Positions 24,414-36,149 of a stretch of 64,000 nucleotides of DNA are shown here, piece after piece; within the stretch, counting starts at the first letter, position 1, and every line of letters starts with the position of its first letter. Position numbers and translations under genes: made by a program. Under the pieces are notes generated by a model. That model had not been told where the DNA came from. It saw only the letters and a list, made by a program, of their open reading frames with translations, and ran no database searches. The DNA is from Saururus chinensis. Taxonomy: Eukaryota; Streptophyta; Magnoliopsida; Piperales; Saururaceae. The stretch spans positions 16,708,995 to 16,772,994 of the forward strand of contig CP141142.1 of NCBI GenBank assembly GCA_035235625.1, in the 5' to 3' direction.

Positions 24414-24721
24414 TCATGTGGTCAAATTAATACAACACCACTCACAAGTAATGCTTGTGTTTGTGTTAAAATGAAATGAACAAATTTCCATGTATCTCTT
24501 CAATCTTAGCTTCTTTCCCTCTATGTTTAGTTGCTTTAGTCCAAGAATCAGAATTGGCAACACATCTTTAATTATGTCAACTGCATCTTGATTGCTCAAA
24601 TGTTCCCATTGCCCATCAGATGCAAAAATTACAAAATGATCATGTGGCTCAAAGTGCAATACAAGGGCTCTCTATTATATTCAACATTTTTCATATATAT
24701 ATCACCAATAGATCTTGTTAC
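24414..24721 (-). pseudogene. Captured PP2C protein phosphatase fragment
   Basis: Minus-strand exon-like block beginning after an acceptor (TTCTTTCAG, ending 24,722) with [20 protein letters not shown], the conserved SRSIGD.YLK..EFNREPL of plant clade-D type PP2C. About 20 codons are then missing and the frame shifts; the next segment is [20 protein letters not shown], matching the FLIFASDGLWEHLSNQEAV core, with the metal-binding Asp of the ASDG motif retained. After DII the sequence diverges. PP2C enzymes remove phosphate from Ser/Thr. This piece lacks most of the enzyme and cannot be active. Only this part of the gene is recognisable; upstream exons between 24,860 and 25,900 were not found. 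Confidence 0.85.
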
Positions 24722-24859
24722 CTGAAAAGAATGAAAGATAATAAAGCATAAGCTCATACTTGAACAAATCAGCAAAATTATGTTAGAAACAAGGGAGATA
24801 ATCTCCCACATATCAAGAAAAAAGAACAAATAACAAAAACATACATTTACAACCACAAA

Positions 24860-25985
24860 AAAAAAAGTTATTTCTATTAAAAAAGATTTTTCAAAGAATC
24901 TATATAGTCCCCTGATCTAGCACAAGTATCAGCAATATTGAACAATAAATTAATCAAGTTTACTGAGTCCTTCATTTGTAATCTGTGGTATAATGCATTA
25001 ATATTGTCATAAAATTATCTATACAACTTCCTGATTCAACATTAGATACACTATTCCATTAAAAGAAACTTTAGATACAATACGCTTCTTTATAGAAAGT
25101 GAGTTGGGAAGAAAGATGGCAGCTTTGACAAATACAATCACGTTCCTGCAACCACCACCTTATTAAGGAATTTCAAGGTAAAGGAAAATTATAGTTGCCA
25201 ATCACATTCCAAGTCTGGTTGTGCAATCAGAAGTTTTTTATTCATATTATATTGTGTCCAGTAAACTCTTTTATAAGTTTTACTTCGTCAACTCCTAATA
25301 ATATTTAAATACAGATCAGTTTACAACTATGACTAAGGTTAAAGCCGAAAGTTTTGGTTTGTACCTGGTTAATCAAACAGAAGAAGATATTTGATTAACC
25401 AATTTGTTATCGCATTCTAAAAAATGACTGCTTCTTCATATGGATAATAAGAAAAACATCAGCACATTATACTAAATCCAGGAAAAAGCTATTTGTTAAT
25501 GAAGTATTAGATAGTCATCTTAGATAGCAAGGAATATAATAGGAACTTCGACCAGATAAAATGGAGATGTTGAAATGCCCTAAGAAACATACGAGGGAGG
25601 ATGCAGGAGCATAGATTTTGTAGGTAAAAACAGAATTGAAGATCTAAAGTTATATAGGAGGCAAAACCCAATATTTAAGAACAATAATGAGGGAATGCTG
25701 GTGATGAGATCAATGCAATGTATAAATGAGAAAGAAGGAAAATACCAACAATGCTAGTAAAAAAATTTGAATCATGTTCAGAGTGTCTGTAAAAGAAGGA
25801 AATAATTTTTTTCAAAAAAAGAAGCAATCTAATAAAACAATTATATAAAGGTTACTTTATTTGCAAACTTATAGTTCATGCAGCAAAGTCATTTTTATAC
25901 ACTCATATTTTGTTGTATCCTTTTAGGTCTTCTGTATGAAGACGCAAAGAAATTTCCTCACCATGATCCTCCATAAATAGAAGTA
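24860..25985. other. CACTA interior, nothing recognised
   Basis: AT-rich sequence between the PP2C and MAP65 fragments. It may hold intron DNA of one or other captured gene, but no exon is recognisable. Confidence 0.35.
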
Positions 25986-26024
25986 TAGAAAATAAAAAAA
26001 TGTCATAAAAAATCAGTAGAAGTA

Positions 26025-27450
26025 TAGATGCCCCTTCAGAAGTGGCACTCCCAGCACCATGGACCCATTACCATTAGAGTGGATTCCATTTGGCTTCCTA
26101 AACCTATTACTTCTTTTTGGACTAGGTTTAGAGCCATACAATGCTTCCTTCTCCATAAGTAGCAAATCCTACAATTTCTTCTTATTCTGCACAAAATTCA
26201 AAAGGTAATAATAGTTAGATAGAGGATTCAGTTCAAAACAGAGGATTAAAATAGTTCGCCATATCACTCAAAAAATGAACATTAGAAGATAAATGTTAAG
26301 TCACAAGGAAATAAAATACATGGAATCTTTGTGATAGTTACTCGGGCTCGTTTTGCACGCTTGAGGTTAACATGGGCCCCACGTCCAACATTATAGCAGT
26401 TCTCATCCTGAACATTTACGAGACCTTTAAAATTTGGACTGATGAGTTGGAAAATACAATGAAACAAAATATCTAATTATGTTTTTCTAAAAATACATCC
26501 ATGGAAGGTAATTTTCTTTAATCATATGCACCTTTTGCCTTTCAAAGCATAATTCTTACCCAACTTTCTTCCTCACATGCAGCAGCCATTTCTCATTTCT
26601 GTCTAATATATCTTTCTTGCTAAACAATTCTTCTTTTGCTTTCACTATCTATGTCTCAATTTTGGTGAAAATTTCACAAGAATCCACGATACCTAAAATC
26701 AAGACATTTCAGAAAACAAGCATCTAGGTGTTAATTTTGTAGCATATGAACCATAAATTCACACCTGAGTCAATGAGTGCATTGATCTTCTCAGAATCTG
26801 AGCTCATGCCAGGCTTGATATGTGCCTTTCTACATATTTCTTCGAGTTTTGATCTTCTCTTCAGGACCAATTCTTTCAATCTGCTGGCTTTCAATTTTGA
26901 CAGTCTTTCAACTTCAGTTGATACCTGTCAACATGTTTTTAAGGAACACTAAAAAGTTAAGTAATTTTTTGAACCTTAAGTGTAGAAAAGAGGAATAAAT
27001 GAATCAAAGCAAGCCTCTTCTATCACAACATCTCCACTTAAAGTATGCTGAACCCAATAATTTCCTCTTCAGATGAACCAAGGATGCTAACAACCCTAGC
27101 AAAACAAATCTTCTCGTCATCAGAAGAATCCATTAAGTTCCAAAGTTCAAGCATATAAGCAACTGTCTCTTTCAACTATCCATTAATGGAAAAAGCTTAA
27201 CAAATATGATATATGAAAAACATAAGAAAAAATAGGTAAACTACAGTAATATCTTACTTTTTGTTGTCGATCCTTTTTTCCCACCATCAATTGATGAATG
27301 GCTTGCGCTAGACCATTAAATGTATTATTGCTAATGTTTGTTGTTTTCCCAGGCCAGTACTCACAATCTTCCCAAAATCCATCCCAAGAATGGCACAAAG
27401 GCGATGTATTTCATTTATACATTCAAGAACTTTGTGAATGCGATCTGACT
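26025..27450 (-). pseudogene. Captured MAP65/ASE1 microtubule-associated protein fragment
   Basis: At least six minus-strand exon blocks in the gene's own order. 27,257-27,450 after acceptor TGCTTTCAG: SDRIHKVLEC, LCAILGMDFGKIV, then in another frame SNNTFNGLAQAIHQL and a donor (AAAAGTAAG). About 27,010-27,165: LELWNLMDSSDDEK. About 26,764-26,925: EVERLSKLKASRLKELVLK and KAHIKPG, KINALIDSG. About 26,562-26,690: AKEELFSKKDIL and, frameshifted, MAACEEESW. About 26,330-26,440: DENCYNVGRGAHVNLKRAKR. About 26,025-26,185: EKEALYGSKPSPKRSNRFR. MAP65 proteins cross-link antiparallel microtubules. Here the N-terminal half is absent, exons around the CR2/CR3 part are missing, and several frameshifts and stops occur. 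Introns are kept, so it was copied from genomic DNA. Confidence 0.88.
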
Positions 27451-27861
27451 GAAAGCAGCAGAAACAAATTAGCAACCACTGAACTTACCAAATCGAGCTA
27501 TTAATGCATGAAATGGCACATATGACCATGAACTTGATAGGAAAGTGACATCGATGGAATAGATAACTGAAAATAGCCACTGAACTTACCAAGACATAAG
27601 GAATGCCATAGAACTGATTTGATTTGACATAAGGAATGCCATAGAACTGATTTGATTTTTCCCAGTATCAATCATACTGTACATCATCTGAAATTGAGAA
27701 AAATAAGGTCAGTTAGATTACCTTCTTCGACCCTTGCTTTAATGCTATTTCATGAATGTAGAAAGGTGGCCTAGATTACTACAACAGTACTATGCAATAA
27801 ATTTCCACTACATATTACAACATATTATATTCAAATAACTAAGAAAGAGCAAATGAGAACA

Positions 27862-28990
27862 CTCTGAGAGAGTTCATGAATGCCATCAACATGTCCATTT
27901 GACTTTGAAGAGCAGAAAGTTGACTCCATTGCTCAAATATCTGACTTTGTTGCTCAGATGTCTGACTTTTTCGTTCTGCACACAAATCTTCTTGACGTTA
28001 TAACCTTTCTTGATATTCTCCCACCATCTCGCGTGCTTGAGAAGGTGTCGTTTCTGCCATTTGGGTTCTTTGTGTAGCATCCTCAAGTCATGAAGTTATG
28101 TTCTCCCTTGTTGACGGCAATAGGGCCACCTCACCCTTTCCAAGTCCACGGGTGTAATATTTCTGCTCCCCTATAAACCCAAACACTATCTAGTCTGGTG
28201 TTTCTACAGGTGTACCATCGTCACTTAAAGCAACGTTGTCCACTTTCTTAATCATTTGACCCTGCAAGTACATATGTGCGTCAAGAAGTCATTAGAGGAA
28301 AATAAAATGAATTATAAGTTTGTGCTTAATACATGCATCTCATAGTACTGCACATTTTAGGTCTTACATGCAACACCCTAGTCTCGTCACTCACGAAGTC
28401 ACCTTTCTTTCTTAAGTAGTGAGTTTTTTTATACAAATCAATCATTGAATGTTATTCTTCCCTAGTGTCATTATCTTTTCGCTGTATCATTCAATAGGAG
28501 ATGCTAAATATTAAGTGCAACAAATAAATGATATTTCAAACACAATTACACAATACGTGACAAAAATAACCATCTCCTCCAAATAACAAGTGGTTTTGAC
28601 CCCCCTATATGTTGGACTTTCAACGAAGTTCTACCCTTCTCTCCTGCATTACTTCTTTCCTACATTGAAAGCAAACATCAATCTTAGTACATTTTCATAT
28701 CATATTGGCAAATGATAAACAAAAAATATGCATATTAAGATGGAATAAATTATATACCTCAAATTTGTGAGAATCAAACCTATCAAAAAATTTATCTCAT
28801 GTTTCGGATGGAATTGCATTGTAGGGATTGGCTTTGGCAGCAGCACAATTTGAATATTTTTGGTAGTGCTTGTACATTTTATATCTGAAGTCTTTGAACC
28901 TCTCAGCAAAAATCCGATTCAATGACCTTGCAACATGATATGAGTCTCCTTTGACCTCAACTTGTTCCTGTACAATTGTATGTAAACAAA
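27862..28990 (-). pseudogene. CACTA TNPA-like protein (Transposase_24 type), decayed
   Basis: Minus-strand blocks in the order seen in plant En/Spm TNPA-like proteins: VKGDSYHVARSLNRIFAER and KDFRYKMYKHYQKY (about 28,830-28,975); AKANPYNAIPSE, stop, DKFFDRFDSHKFE (about 28,757-28,830) followed by a donor-like GTATAT; KKTHYLRKKGDFVSDETR (about 28,385-28,440), equivalent to the LYKETH.KK..FV motif; then KYYTRGLGKGEVALLP; and a Gln-rich coiled coil at the end (ERKSQTSEQQSQIFEQ, LSALQSQMDMLM; 27,862-28,090). At least three in-frame stops. TNPA-like proteins bind the subterminal repeats. 29,060-29,560 may hold further upstream exons that I cannot assign firmly. Confidence 0.72.
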
Positions 28991-31244
28991 TAATTAGACA
29001 ATATACAAGATAACAAAATAAGGAAATAAAAGTATAAATAAATTAATGCAAGAAATTTCCCTTCAGCTTATTATGGAGTACCTCTCTCTTAGGCCCTAAC
29101 ATGTCTCCAATCTGAAATGACTTCCCTATTTTCATTTATTAGTGGCATATTATATCAGCAGATGATCCCCGCCTCGCATGTCAATTCTACACATTCAGTC
29201 GTAACTGGCCTCCATTTAGTAATGGGAATTTCGATACTCATTTTCCCCTTCTTTCTTACCAAATCATGTAAAGCTTTGTTGACCGCCTTACCACGGCCCC
29301 TTTTCTGAGAAGATCCTATAAAGACAGACATCTAATATGTGCAAGTAATGTAAATGGACAATAACATAATATACAAATACGCATAGTACCTGCATCAGTA
29401 GAAGAAGGTTTTGGTGTATGTGGGCACTCTTCATCCTCTCCGATTCATTACGTAAGTTTTGCTTCCCTCCTAGAACCATACCTACAAACATATTATTTAA
29501 GCAATAGTCCATAAGTAAATACAATATCACTACATTAAAAGTATATGTCATGGAATAATGCAAATTTAACACATTAACTTCCAATTTGCAAAAGAAACTG
29601 CAACAGTTAGCATTGCATTCTTAGGATGACCAGAATTGAAAATCACAGTACGTTGATCCAATCAACTTGTCATGATCGCTAATACCTCTGAACATTTAGA
29701 GGAAAAAATACAAAATAGTCTCATAGACCAAAAAATTGATAGGCATGAACATACAAATAACAAATTTGCACAATCAATAAAAATAGGGCATAACTAATTT
29801 AAAACAAAACATAAGAAGCATTTTTTCTTCTTAATTGGAATGAAGCCGGATACACAGCTCTTACAAAAAAAAAAAAAGAACTCACAATATAAAACCAATG
29901 CCTATCGAGTAGTTGAAATAAATGGTTAATTAGCAAAATCTAAGCGAGTAGTATGTGGCAAATTAAAGCAAAGAAGGCTTACAAACTACTACCCATATTA
30001 AGTTCAGTAAGTCTAGGTGGAAAGAGGATGAACTTATTTGCTAAAAAGAGAGATTTGAAGGCTTACCTTTGTGAGAGGCACCTCCCCATACAGTTTGCTA
30101 GAAAGGATTGGCTTCCTCAGCAACCTCACACCACACTTGGTGGAACTGGAGAGAAAAATGGGACAAGTCTCATGAACAAACATTGGGGATCAGTGAGTGT
30201 CATACACACACACAATAGGCAGCAAATACCAAATATTTTCCTGCCCAACTATGACGAAATGTTACTGTCGATTAAAATGTGCAATTTTCTAGGAAAAAAA
30301 AACTTCTTGATACTCCAATTTCTAATAAAGCAAAAATAGGGATGTATGAATCACATTAACTTCCCACAAACCTTACAACAACAAAAATAAAGCATTTAAT
30401 TTATCACTGTTATCACAAAATTCAAAAAAGTACAGTTTCTTTCTAATTGTGAAAAGCATAACACAGGAAAATGGAAGGTCGCACTTCTATCAGTTCAGCA
30501 TTATCAATTCTTCAAGCAACCTATGTTCTAATTAAACAAAAACAGTTCCCCATTATCCCTTGGGCCTAATTAAACAAAAATGGAAAGATATGAATTCAGA
30601 GATCCAATCACTACCCCAAAAAAATACTCTAAAGATATGAAAACAATTAAAAATATAAATATCTCATTGTCTGGTCTGTGAGATAGAATTAGAAGATTCA
30701 GAAATTTAGTGGCAAGGAACCAATGTCGGAAACTCCTAATATGAGAAAGAAAGAACGATGCATACACCAAATACCGTATGACACCTCTCTAGATTGAGTC
30801 AGATGAATTCATGACGCAGAGGAGAATGAAAGTCGGCCTTTTTAAAGAACATGTTAATCCAAATTGATCCAGGCGAAAAACAGAATATATGCGATCTCAC
30901 TTAACCCGAATAAACAAGCATAAACTTGCAACAAGCAGCATCAAAATTACTTCTAAAATCATCACCCACAGACTGCAACAAAAATCATCAAAATTACTCC
31001 CATTACCCAACCCAAATATTCAGCTGCCACAATTTGCTACATGATGGTATTCTATGTCATGTTGCTTTAAAAAAAATTTCCCCCATATTTGCATCAAGTA
31101 CCTGGGCCTATTGCTGGTCACTGACGAGCCTTAACCCCTGGCCGCTGAGGGGTCCTTCTGGATCTGGCGCCGTACTGCAATTGGGGAGAGGTATCAGCCA
31201 GAGGATTGCCGGGAGCAGATGGTGAGTCAAGCAGGAGCCGGGAG
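28991..31244 (-). other. CACTA interior upstream of the TNPA-like gene
   Basis: Probably introns and 5' leader of the TNPA-like transcription unit. The open frames at 29,288-29,584 (minus) and 29,953-30,339 (plus) lack recognisable motifs. 31,090-31,240 is locally GC-rich and lies just downstream (minus strand) of a TATA box, so it may be the first exon. Confidence 0.4.
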
Positions 31245-31251
31245 CTTTATA
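31245..31251 (-). promoter_or_regulatory. Candidate TATA box of the CACTA transcription unit
   Basis: TATAAAG on the minus strand within GGCTATAAAGCTCCCGG, in a GC-rich island of an otherwise AT-rich element. Everything downstream on this strand is the TNPA-like gene, then MAP65 and PP2C fragments. Transcription from here could produce a chimeric transcript. Inference from position and sequence only. Confidence 0.45.
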
Positions 31252-31535
31252 GCCGGAGGAGGCGGATGCCAGAAGTGAGATCGCTGCGGGAATTTCACTT
31301 TCCGCTCAGTCTCCGTAATAGGGATCAGGTTGAGCTATGGAAGGCAGTATCGATGACTATTGATATGGGTACACGCCGATGATACGCTTAATACGCACCA
31401 AAACGAGCACAAAACCTTATATATATATATAAATATTATAACTAATAATATATTATTATAATACTTCATTTAAAATATAATAAGGCAAAAATGATATATT
31501 ATTGACCCTCCCCCCCCTCTCTACAATAATCAAAT

Positions 31536-31606
31536 TTTGGTACAGAACAAAATTTTAATCAAATTTTGGTACAAGATTTTAATCAAATTTTGGTACATAA
31601 CAAAAT
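31536..31606. repeat. Short tandem repeat TTAATCAAATTTTGGTACA
   Basis: ATCAAATTTTGGTACA occurs three times in about 70 bp, interleaved with GAACAAAATTTT, TAACAAAATTTT. Likely replication slippage inside the CACTA element. Confidence 0.7.
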
Positions 31607-31714
31607 TTTTATGATCCACAATTGGAAGGGCACTCAACTATATCATATACTTAAATTATTCAATGTGAAGCCAGTTTTTTTTTAATTGTTTACTGCACAT
31701 TTGAAGTGTGATCA

Positions 31715-31835
31715 CTCGATACATTCATGCTTCACGCAGCTTAGGCAGCCAGGTCTGATACATTCATGATTAATGCAGCTCGGGCAGCCAGGTCCAATAC
31801 ATTCATACTTAATGCAGCTCAAGCAGCCAGGTCCG
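31715..31835. repeat. 39-bp minisatellite, 3 units
   Basis: Unit GATACATTCATG..TAATGCAGCT..GGCAGCCAGGTCC repeated three times with a 39-40-bp period. Each unit holds GGCAGCCAGGTC. Located between the TNPA promoter region and the gene-like block at 32.5 kb. Confidence 0.8.
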
Positions 31836-32399
31836 ATCGTATATCTTTGCGGTCGCTATTCTTTTTGTACTAAGATAGATTAATAAGAAGATTGATTTAC
31901 TCATTCAATGTGTAGGCCAATAAACTTTACAGTCAAAACAAACATTCCAAAGCCATAACGTTACATGAAAGTAAAAAAAAAAATGACCTTGACAATTAAA
32001 AGCGAAAAGTACAAGAAGAAAACATAAAAAAGGGGCGGATCCAATAGATCCAAGGACCATTTAACATCAGAAAATGAGATGGTAATACAGAAACTCGAGC
32101 ATTCTTTTTCAAAGGAGAAAGTGTCCACTGATTGTAAGAAAACGAATCTGTGTTATTATTAAATATTAACAGAACATTAAACAATACGCATTATATGCAC
32201 TTTTGAATATTAAAAATTATACACAAAACAATATTCTATTTTAGAACTAAATTATTTCTTATAGATGCACATCGACCTCGACCTCGACACTCACTGCAAA
32301 ACGAAAACGACTAAAGACGGAACCTAGGATAAAAATAACAATCAACAGCAATAAGGATCGTGATATTACCGCAACAAATCTTCACATCACTTCCTCCCA

Positions 32400-33060
32400 A
32401 AGCCAATGTGTACCAATCACACCATCCCATCTTACCCATCTACCACCAGCGTACTTCTTACCTAGCTTACTTTAAATTTTAAAAAATCAAAATTCAAAGC
32501 AAGCCCTGTCCCATTTCTTCTCCTTGGGAATAAACGACGGCTCCCAAATTATGACTCCATCCACCCATTCCCCCGTCGATCTCTTCTCTATCTCCGTTTC
32601 CGGTGGTGGCACTGACGCCGGGCGTGTGGGGGAGCACCGACGTGGCTCGGGAGCACCGGACGCTGCTGCTCCAGATGGTAGAGATCATGCCTCGCGGGGA
32701 CGACCCGCTGCGTGTCGCTTGCCCTGGCTTGCCTACGTCTCCTCCAGTCACGTTTAGCTCAGCCAGTTCGGGTACGTCTCCTACGTCGACTTGGACTCCC
32801 CTATTCCTGTCCTCCGCGGAGAGGAGAAGAAATATTTGAGGTACGATTTATCTCCAAAGCTGTGCAGAGACTCAAGGAAAACATCCAAAAGAAAGCCGGT
32901 GTCCTCTAAGGATCCAACTGAGTCATCCCCTGTTGTTAAGGTTCATGCCACTGTTCGCCCAATATTTCGTGGGATGCTCTGCTGTTTAATCTTGAGAGCC
33001 TTGGAAAGGCGTCATTTCTATTTAGTGCTTCCATAAGGAATTATTGATAACTTGATATGA
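32400..33060 (+). pseudogene. Unidentified GC-rich captured gene fragment
   Basis: From about 32,500 the composition turns GC-rich and three overlapping plus-strand frames each hold non-repetitive protein-like stretches: VALTPGVWGSTDVAREHR and LLLQMVEIMPRGDDPLR in one; SYVDLDSPIPVLRGEEKK, YLRYDLSPKLCRDS and VKVHATVRPIFRGM in another. This is what an exon with frameshifts looks like. AT-rich sequence resumes at about 33,060. I do not recognise the family. A further K/E-rich block at 33,550-33,760 (KEVKETKEDVKKVGK, LLQKPSEG) may belong to the same gene. It is on the opposite strand to the other captured fragments. Confidence 0.5.
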
Positions 33061-34960
33061 ATTGGGAACTTGATTAAAAATTATCTGATTTAATATCGGA
33101 TTAGTGAGAATTGATGTTAGGAAAATTTAAGATTTCGTTTTTGAAACATATTTGTAGGGTTAAAGCCCATGTCTTTTGACCACCTAGCCTAACGAGTAAA
33201 CTTTACATTAATTTGAGATTTTTCTATAATACCAAAATAACCTGAAGCCTCCTAAGATGTGTTTTTCTTGTGATATTCCTTAGGAATTCATCTAGCAAAT
33301 AAATGTGGCATTTTCAACAGATGCATTGGAGGAGGTGGCAGCTTCAGATAGTGTCATTCGATCTTGGAGGTGGTTTGGTTAATGTTTATCTTTTTCTATA
33401 TCTCATAATTTCTGACTTTATTCTCATTTGTAGCTTCATCGAATTTTTTAATATTACACCATGTTGTTGATGTGTGATTGACTTCTTCACCACTTTTTAC
33501 TTGAGGCAGCAATTTTCTTCTGCTTCTGCATTTTCATTTGGACAGACAATACTTGCAGACCTGAACCTCCACCAGTTGAAAGACTGGAGAAGACAATGGA
33601 GGAAGGGAGAAGCCTATCATAAAAGAAGTTAAAGAGACTAAAGAAGATGTTAAGAAGGTTGGGAAGACTGACATGACTTTGCTTCAAAAGCCTTCTGAGG
33701 GGTTAAGGAGCTTGTAATGGATGAACAGAACTTTCTGTAGGGACTAAGCAAGGAAAAGATGGAGGTTTTGGATGGTCTGAAAATGGAAGCAGAAAGCTTG
33801 GACTATGGAAAAGTGGGAGTTTATGTAGCTCCTTGTCATTCTTAGTTCTTCATTTGTTATGTAAGAAGTACTGTTGCTTTACTTTTTTTTTTGGGGTAGG
33901 GTTGTTTAAGAATCTGCCCATATTTGATGTTGAAGAATGACTCAATGTTTTTCTTGATGCACGCCATCTGATCAAAATTCGACGCTTGCTACACACATGT
34001 TCTTCATTAATCATATATCCCATTTCTTTACTATTCATCCCATCTTTACTGCACCACCAAACCATTCTATCATATTTTGTTCATATATCCACACTAATGC
34101 ACCACCAAACCATTCTATCATATTTTGTTGATATATCCACACTTAATAAGTACTCAACTTCTTGTGATTACAGAAGTTGAAATTAGGTTGGCATGAGTAA
34201 ATTGCAAGCACTTATTGCTTCAAACATGGATTTGCTGATTCGCCCATCTTTACTGCACAACCAACATGGATTGCTGATTTAGCTGCACAACCTCCTCCCA
34301 GTCATTCTGGGATGTTGGGAGGCAGAAATAGTGGCCTAACCCAACTGATTTAAACCTCATTCACAGAACATGGCTATGTCTTTTATCTTTTTGATAGTGA
34401 GAATGATTCATGGCATGTTTCTTGCTAATTACACTATATCCTTGCTAATACAAAATTTTCTTTTTCAAGAGACATTCCAGCCAATGTTAATGCTCAATGG
34501 ACATGTTTCAAACGGAAAAAGTGACTTCCATTGGTATTGGACAATTAGCCTTTGATGACTCGAGAACAAAATTATGCACAACACAATCTTAAATATTATC
34601 AGTTTTTTGAACATGCATATGAATCACAAAGAGGCAAGTAGCCGCAGATTGAAAAGAGAAGAGGAGCCAATAAGCATCCATAAAAGGAAATTCATTGCAT
34701 GTGATAGCTGATATATGCTACAAAATTTCAAAGTGCAATATGGTCCGTCTATTTGGACAAAAATCTGGATGAAACTGGCTTTTGCATAGGCCACTGCCTG
34801 TGAGAGCATTGACAACACCTGCACCATGGATTCGACAAATTTATCAAGTAAATTTATCAACATACCATTGTTAAATGTTCAACTACTAGATAAGAAGTAG
34901 ATTTATTGTTTGCTTCAGCAACCACGTCAACAGTTCTTGAAATAGAAAGAGCTTCTACCT
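33061..34960. other. CACTA interior, mostly unassigned
   Basis: Apart from the K/E-rich block at 33,550-33,760, no coding motif. 34,040-34,140 has a direct repeat of about 51 bp (CACCACCAAACCATTCTATC, then ATATTTTGTT.ATATATCCACACT, twice). Confidence 0.45.
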
Positions 34961-34967
34961 CTTTGAA

Positions 34968-35270
34968 CCTAATTATATTGGGATGCCTGAGTAATTTATG
35001 ATTCATAATCTCCTTCAGCACATGCTCATCAATCAGTGCCCACAAAATTTCAGATCGGTAACTGCAAATAAATAAAAAACCCACCAGCCCACTCATCAAG
35101 CTACAAGAAGACATCATTTGTCAATCCCATCTACTCTTTCCAAGACAAAAAACAAAGCAGAGGAAATAAGAAAAAAATAGAATTGAACAGAAATCAACCT
35201 TTCGTTCTCTCTTGATCAATTTGACAGCAAAGAGGTCCTTTGTCCATCTGTCTGTAACAAGCTTAGCGAA
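34968..35270 (-). pseudogene. Captured SnRK2-type protein kinase fragment
   Basis: Two minus-strand exon remnants of the kinase N-lobe. 35,198-35,270: FAKLVTDRWTKDLFAVKLIK, then RERKVD, equivalent to GVAKLVRDKWTGELFAVKYIERGQK of SnRK2 kinases, with the AVK ATP-binding lysine retained. 34,968-35,062 after an acceptor (TTATTTGCAG): ALIDEHVLKEIMNHKLL and RHPNIIRFKEV, equivalent to [26 protein letters not shown]. The intron falls between the two as in plant SnRK2 genes. The Gly-rich loop before FAKL is lost and the next exon is absent, so it is about 55 residues of a 340-residue kinase. SnRK2 kinases act in osmotic-stress and abscisic-acid signalling; this piece cannot be active. Confidence 0.82.
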
Positions 35271-36100
35271 TCCCGGCTAATTATAGAAGGAGATCGGACC
35301 TGAAACAATGACTGCAAGCGAGCTCACTGACAATCACGGCAGGCTGCTCGACTTTGCCTCCCAGGTGTGTCTTGCTTACCAAATCCGTGCTGCCCTTCAA
35401 CGCCTAGCACATTATTCTCTCGATTAAATAGGCAGAATGACAACAGAGGTATATTCAATTACCTCGTATGTAGCAGGAACAAGTTCCAAATGATGAGATG
35501 CATGAAACATGCTAAAGTGATATAAGCTTGAATTATGAAACCAGATTGCTATCAATGAATGAATTCTCTTTCATACATTTCACATGTACAGTTCATATTA
35601 CCTAATTAACGTGTAAACTGTAAAAAGCCAGCGTATATAACCAAATCATGTCATGGTAGCATTAAGAAGTATGGGGCTTCACAAACGATAGAAGAAAAAT
35701 CGTATATCAGCATATATCATTTCATAAAGAGCATCTGATCCAAAACTACATAAACTGTTCAAAAATTGTGAAAAGCATAAGAAGAGCCATCTGATTTCCA
35801 TTTTTTTTACCAAAAGTAATAAATCCCTTTAAACTTCCTTTAAATTCTCATGACGTATGTTTTATTTTGTTTGACATGACTGTAAATCCTGGCCCCTCCT
35901 ATTCCCACCCATGGGATTTCATGTGAATAGTCAGCAATATAACAGAAAACCAATTTGTGAACATCTAGTGTGGTAAGAAGATCTGCCGAGTTGCAGGAAC
36001 TACATAGTCAACTTTGTAAAGATCAACATGAATTGGCTCACTTGGTAGTATGCTGCAGTATTCTCCATTTGCAGAAGACTACCATTATGCAGTATTCTCC
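35271..36100. other. CACTA interior, nothing recognised
   Basis: AT-rich sequence upstream of the kinase fragment; no coding motif and no clear repeat. Confidence 0.4.
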
Positions 36101-36149
36101 TCTTAGCTTGCAGGACTCCCCAGCGGGAAGCTTGGCTCTGACCCCAAGA

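Noticed and set aside
29953..30339. 128-codon plus-strand frame in the CACTA interior
   Set aside because: No recognisable motif and antisense to the transposon gene's likely intron.
24414..35270. PP2C, MAP65 and SnRK2 as functional host genes
   Set aside because: Each lacks essential parts and is frameshifted or truncated, and all lie within the CACTA termini.
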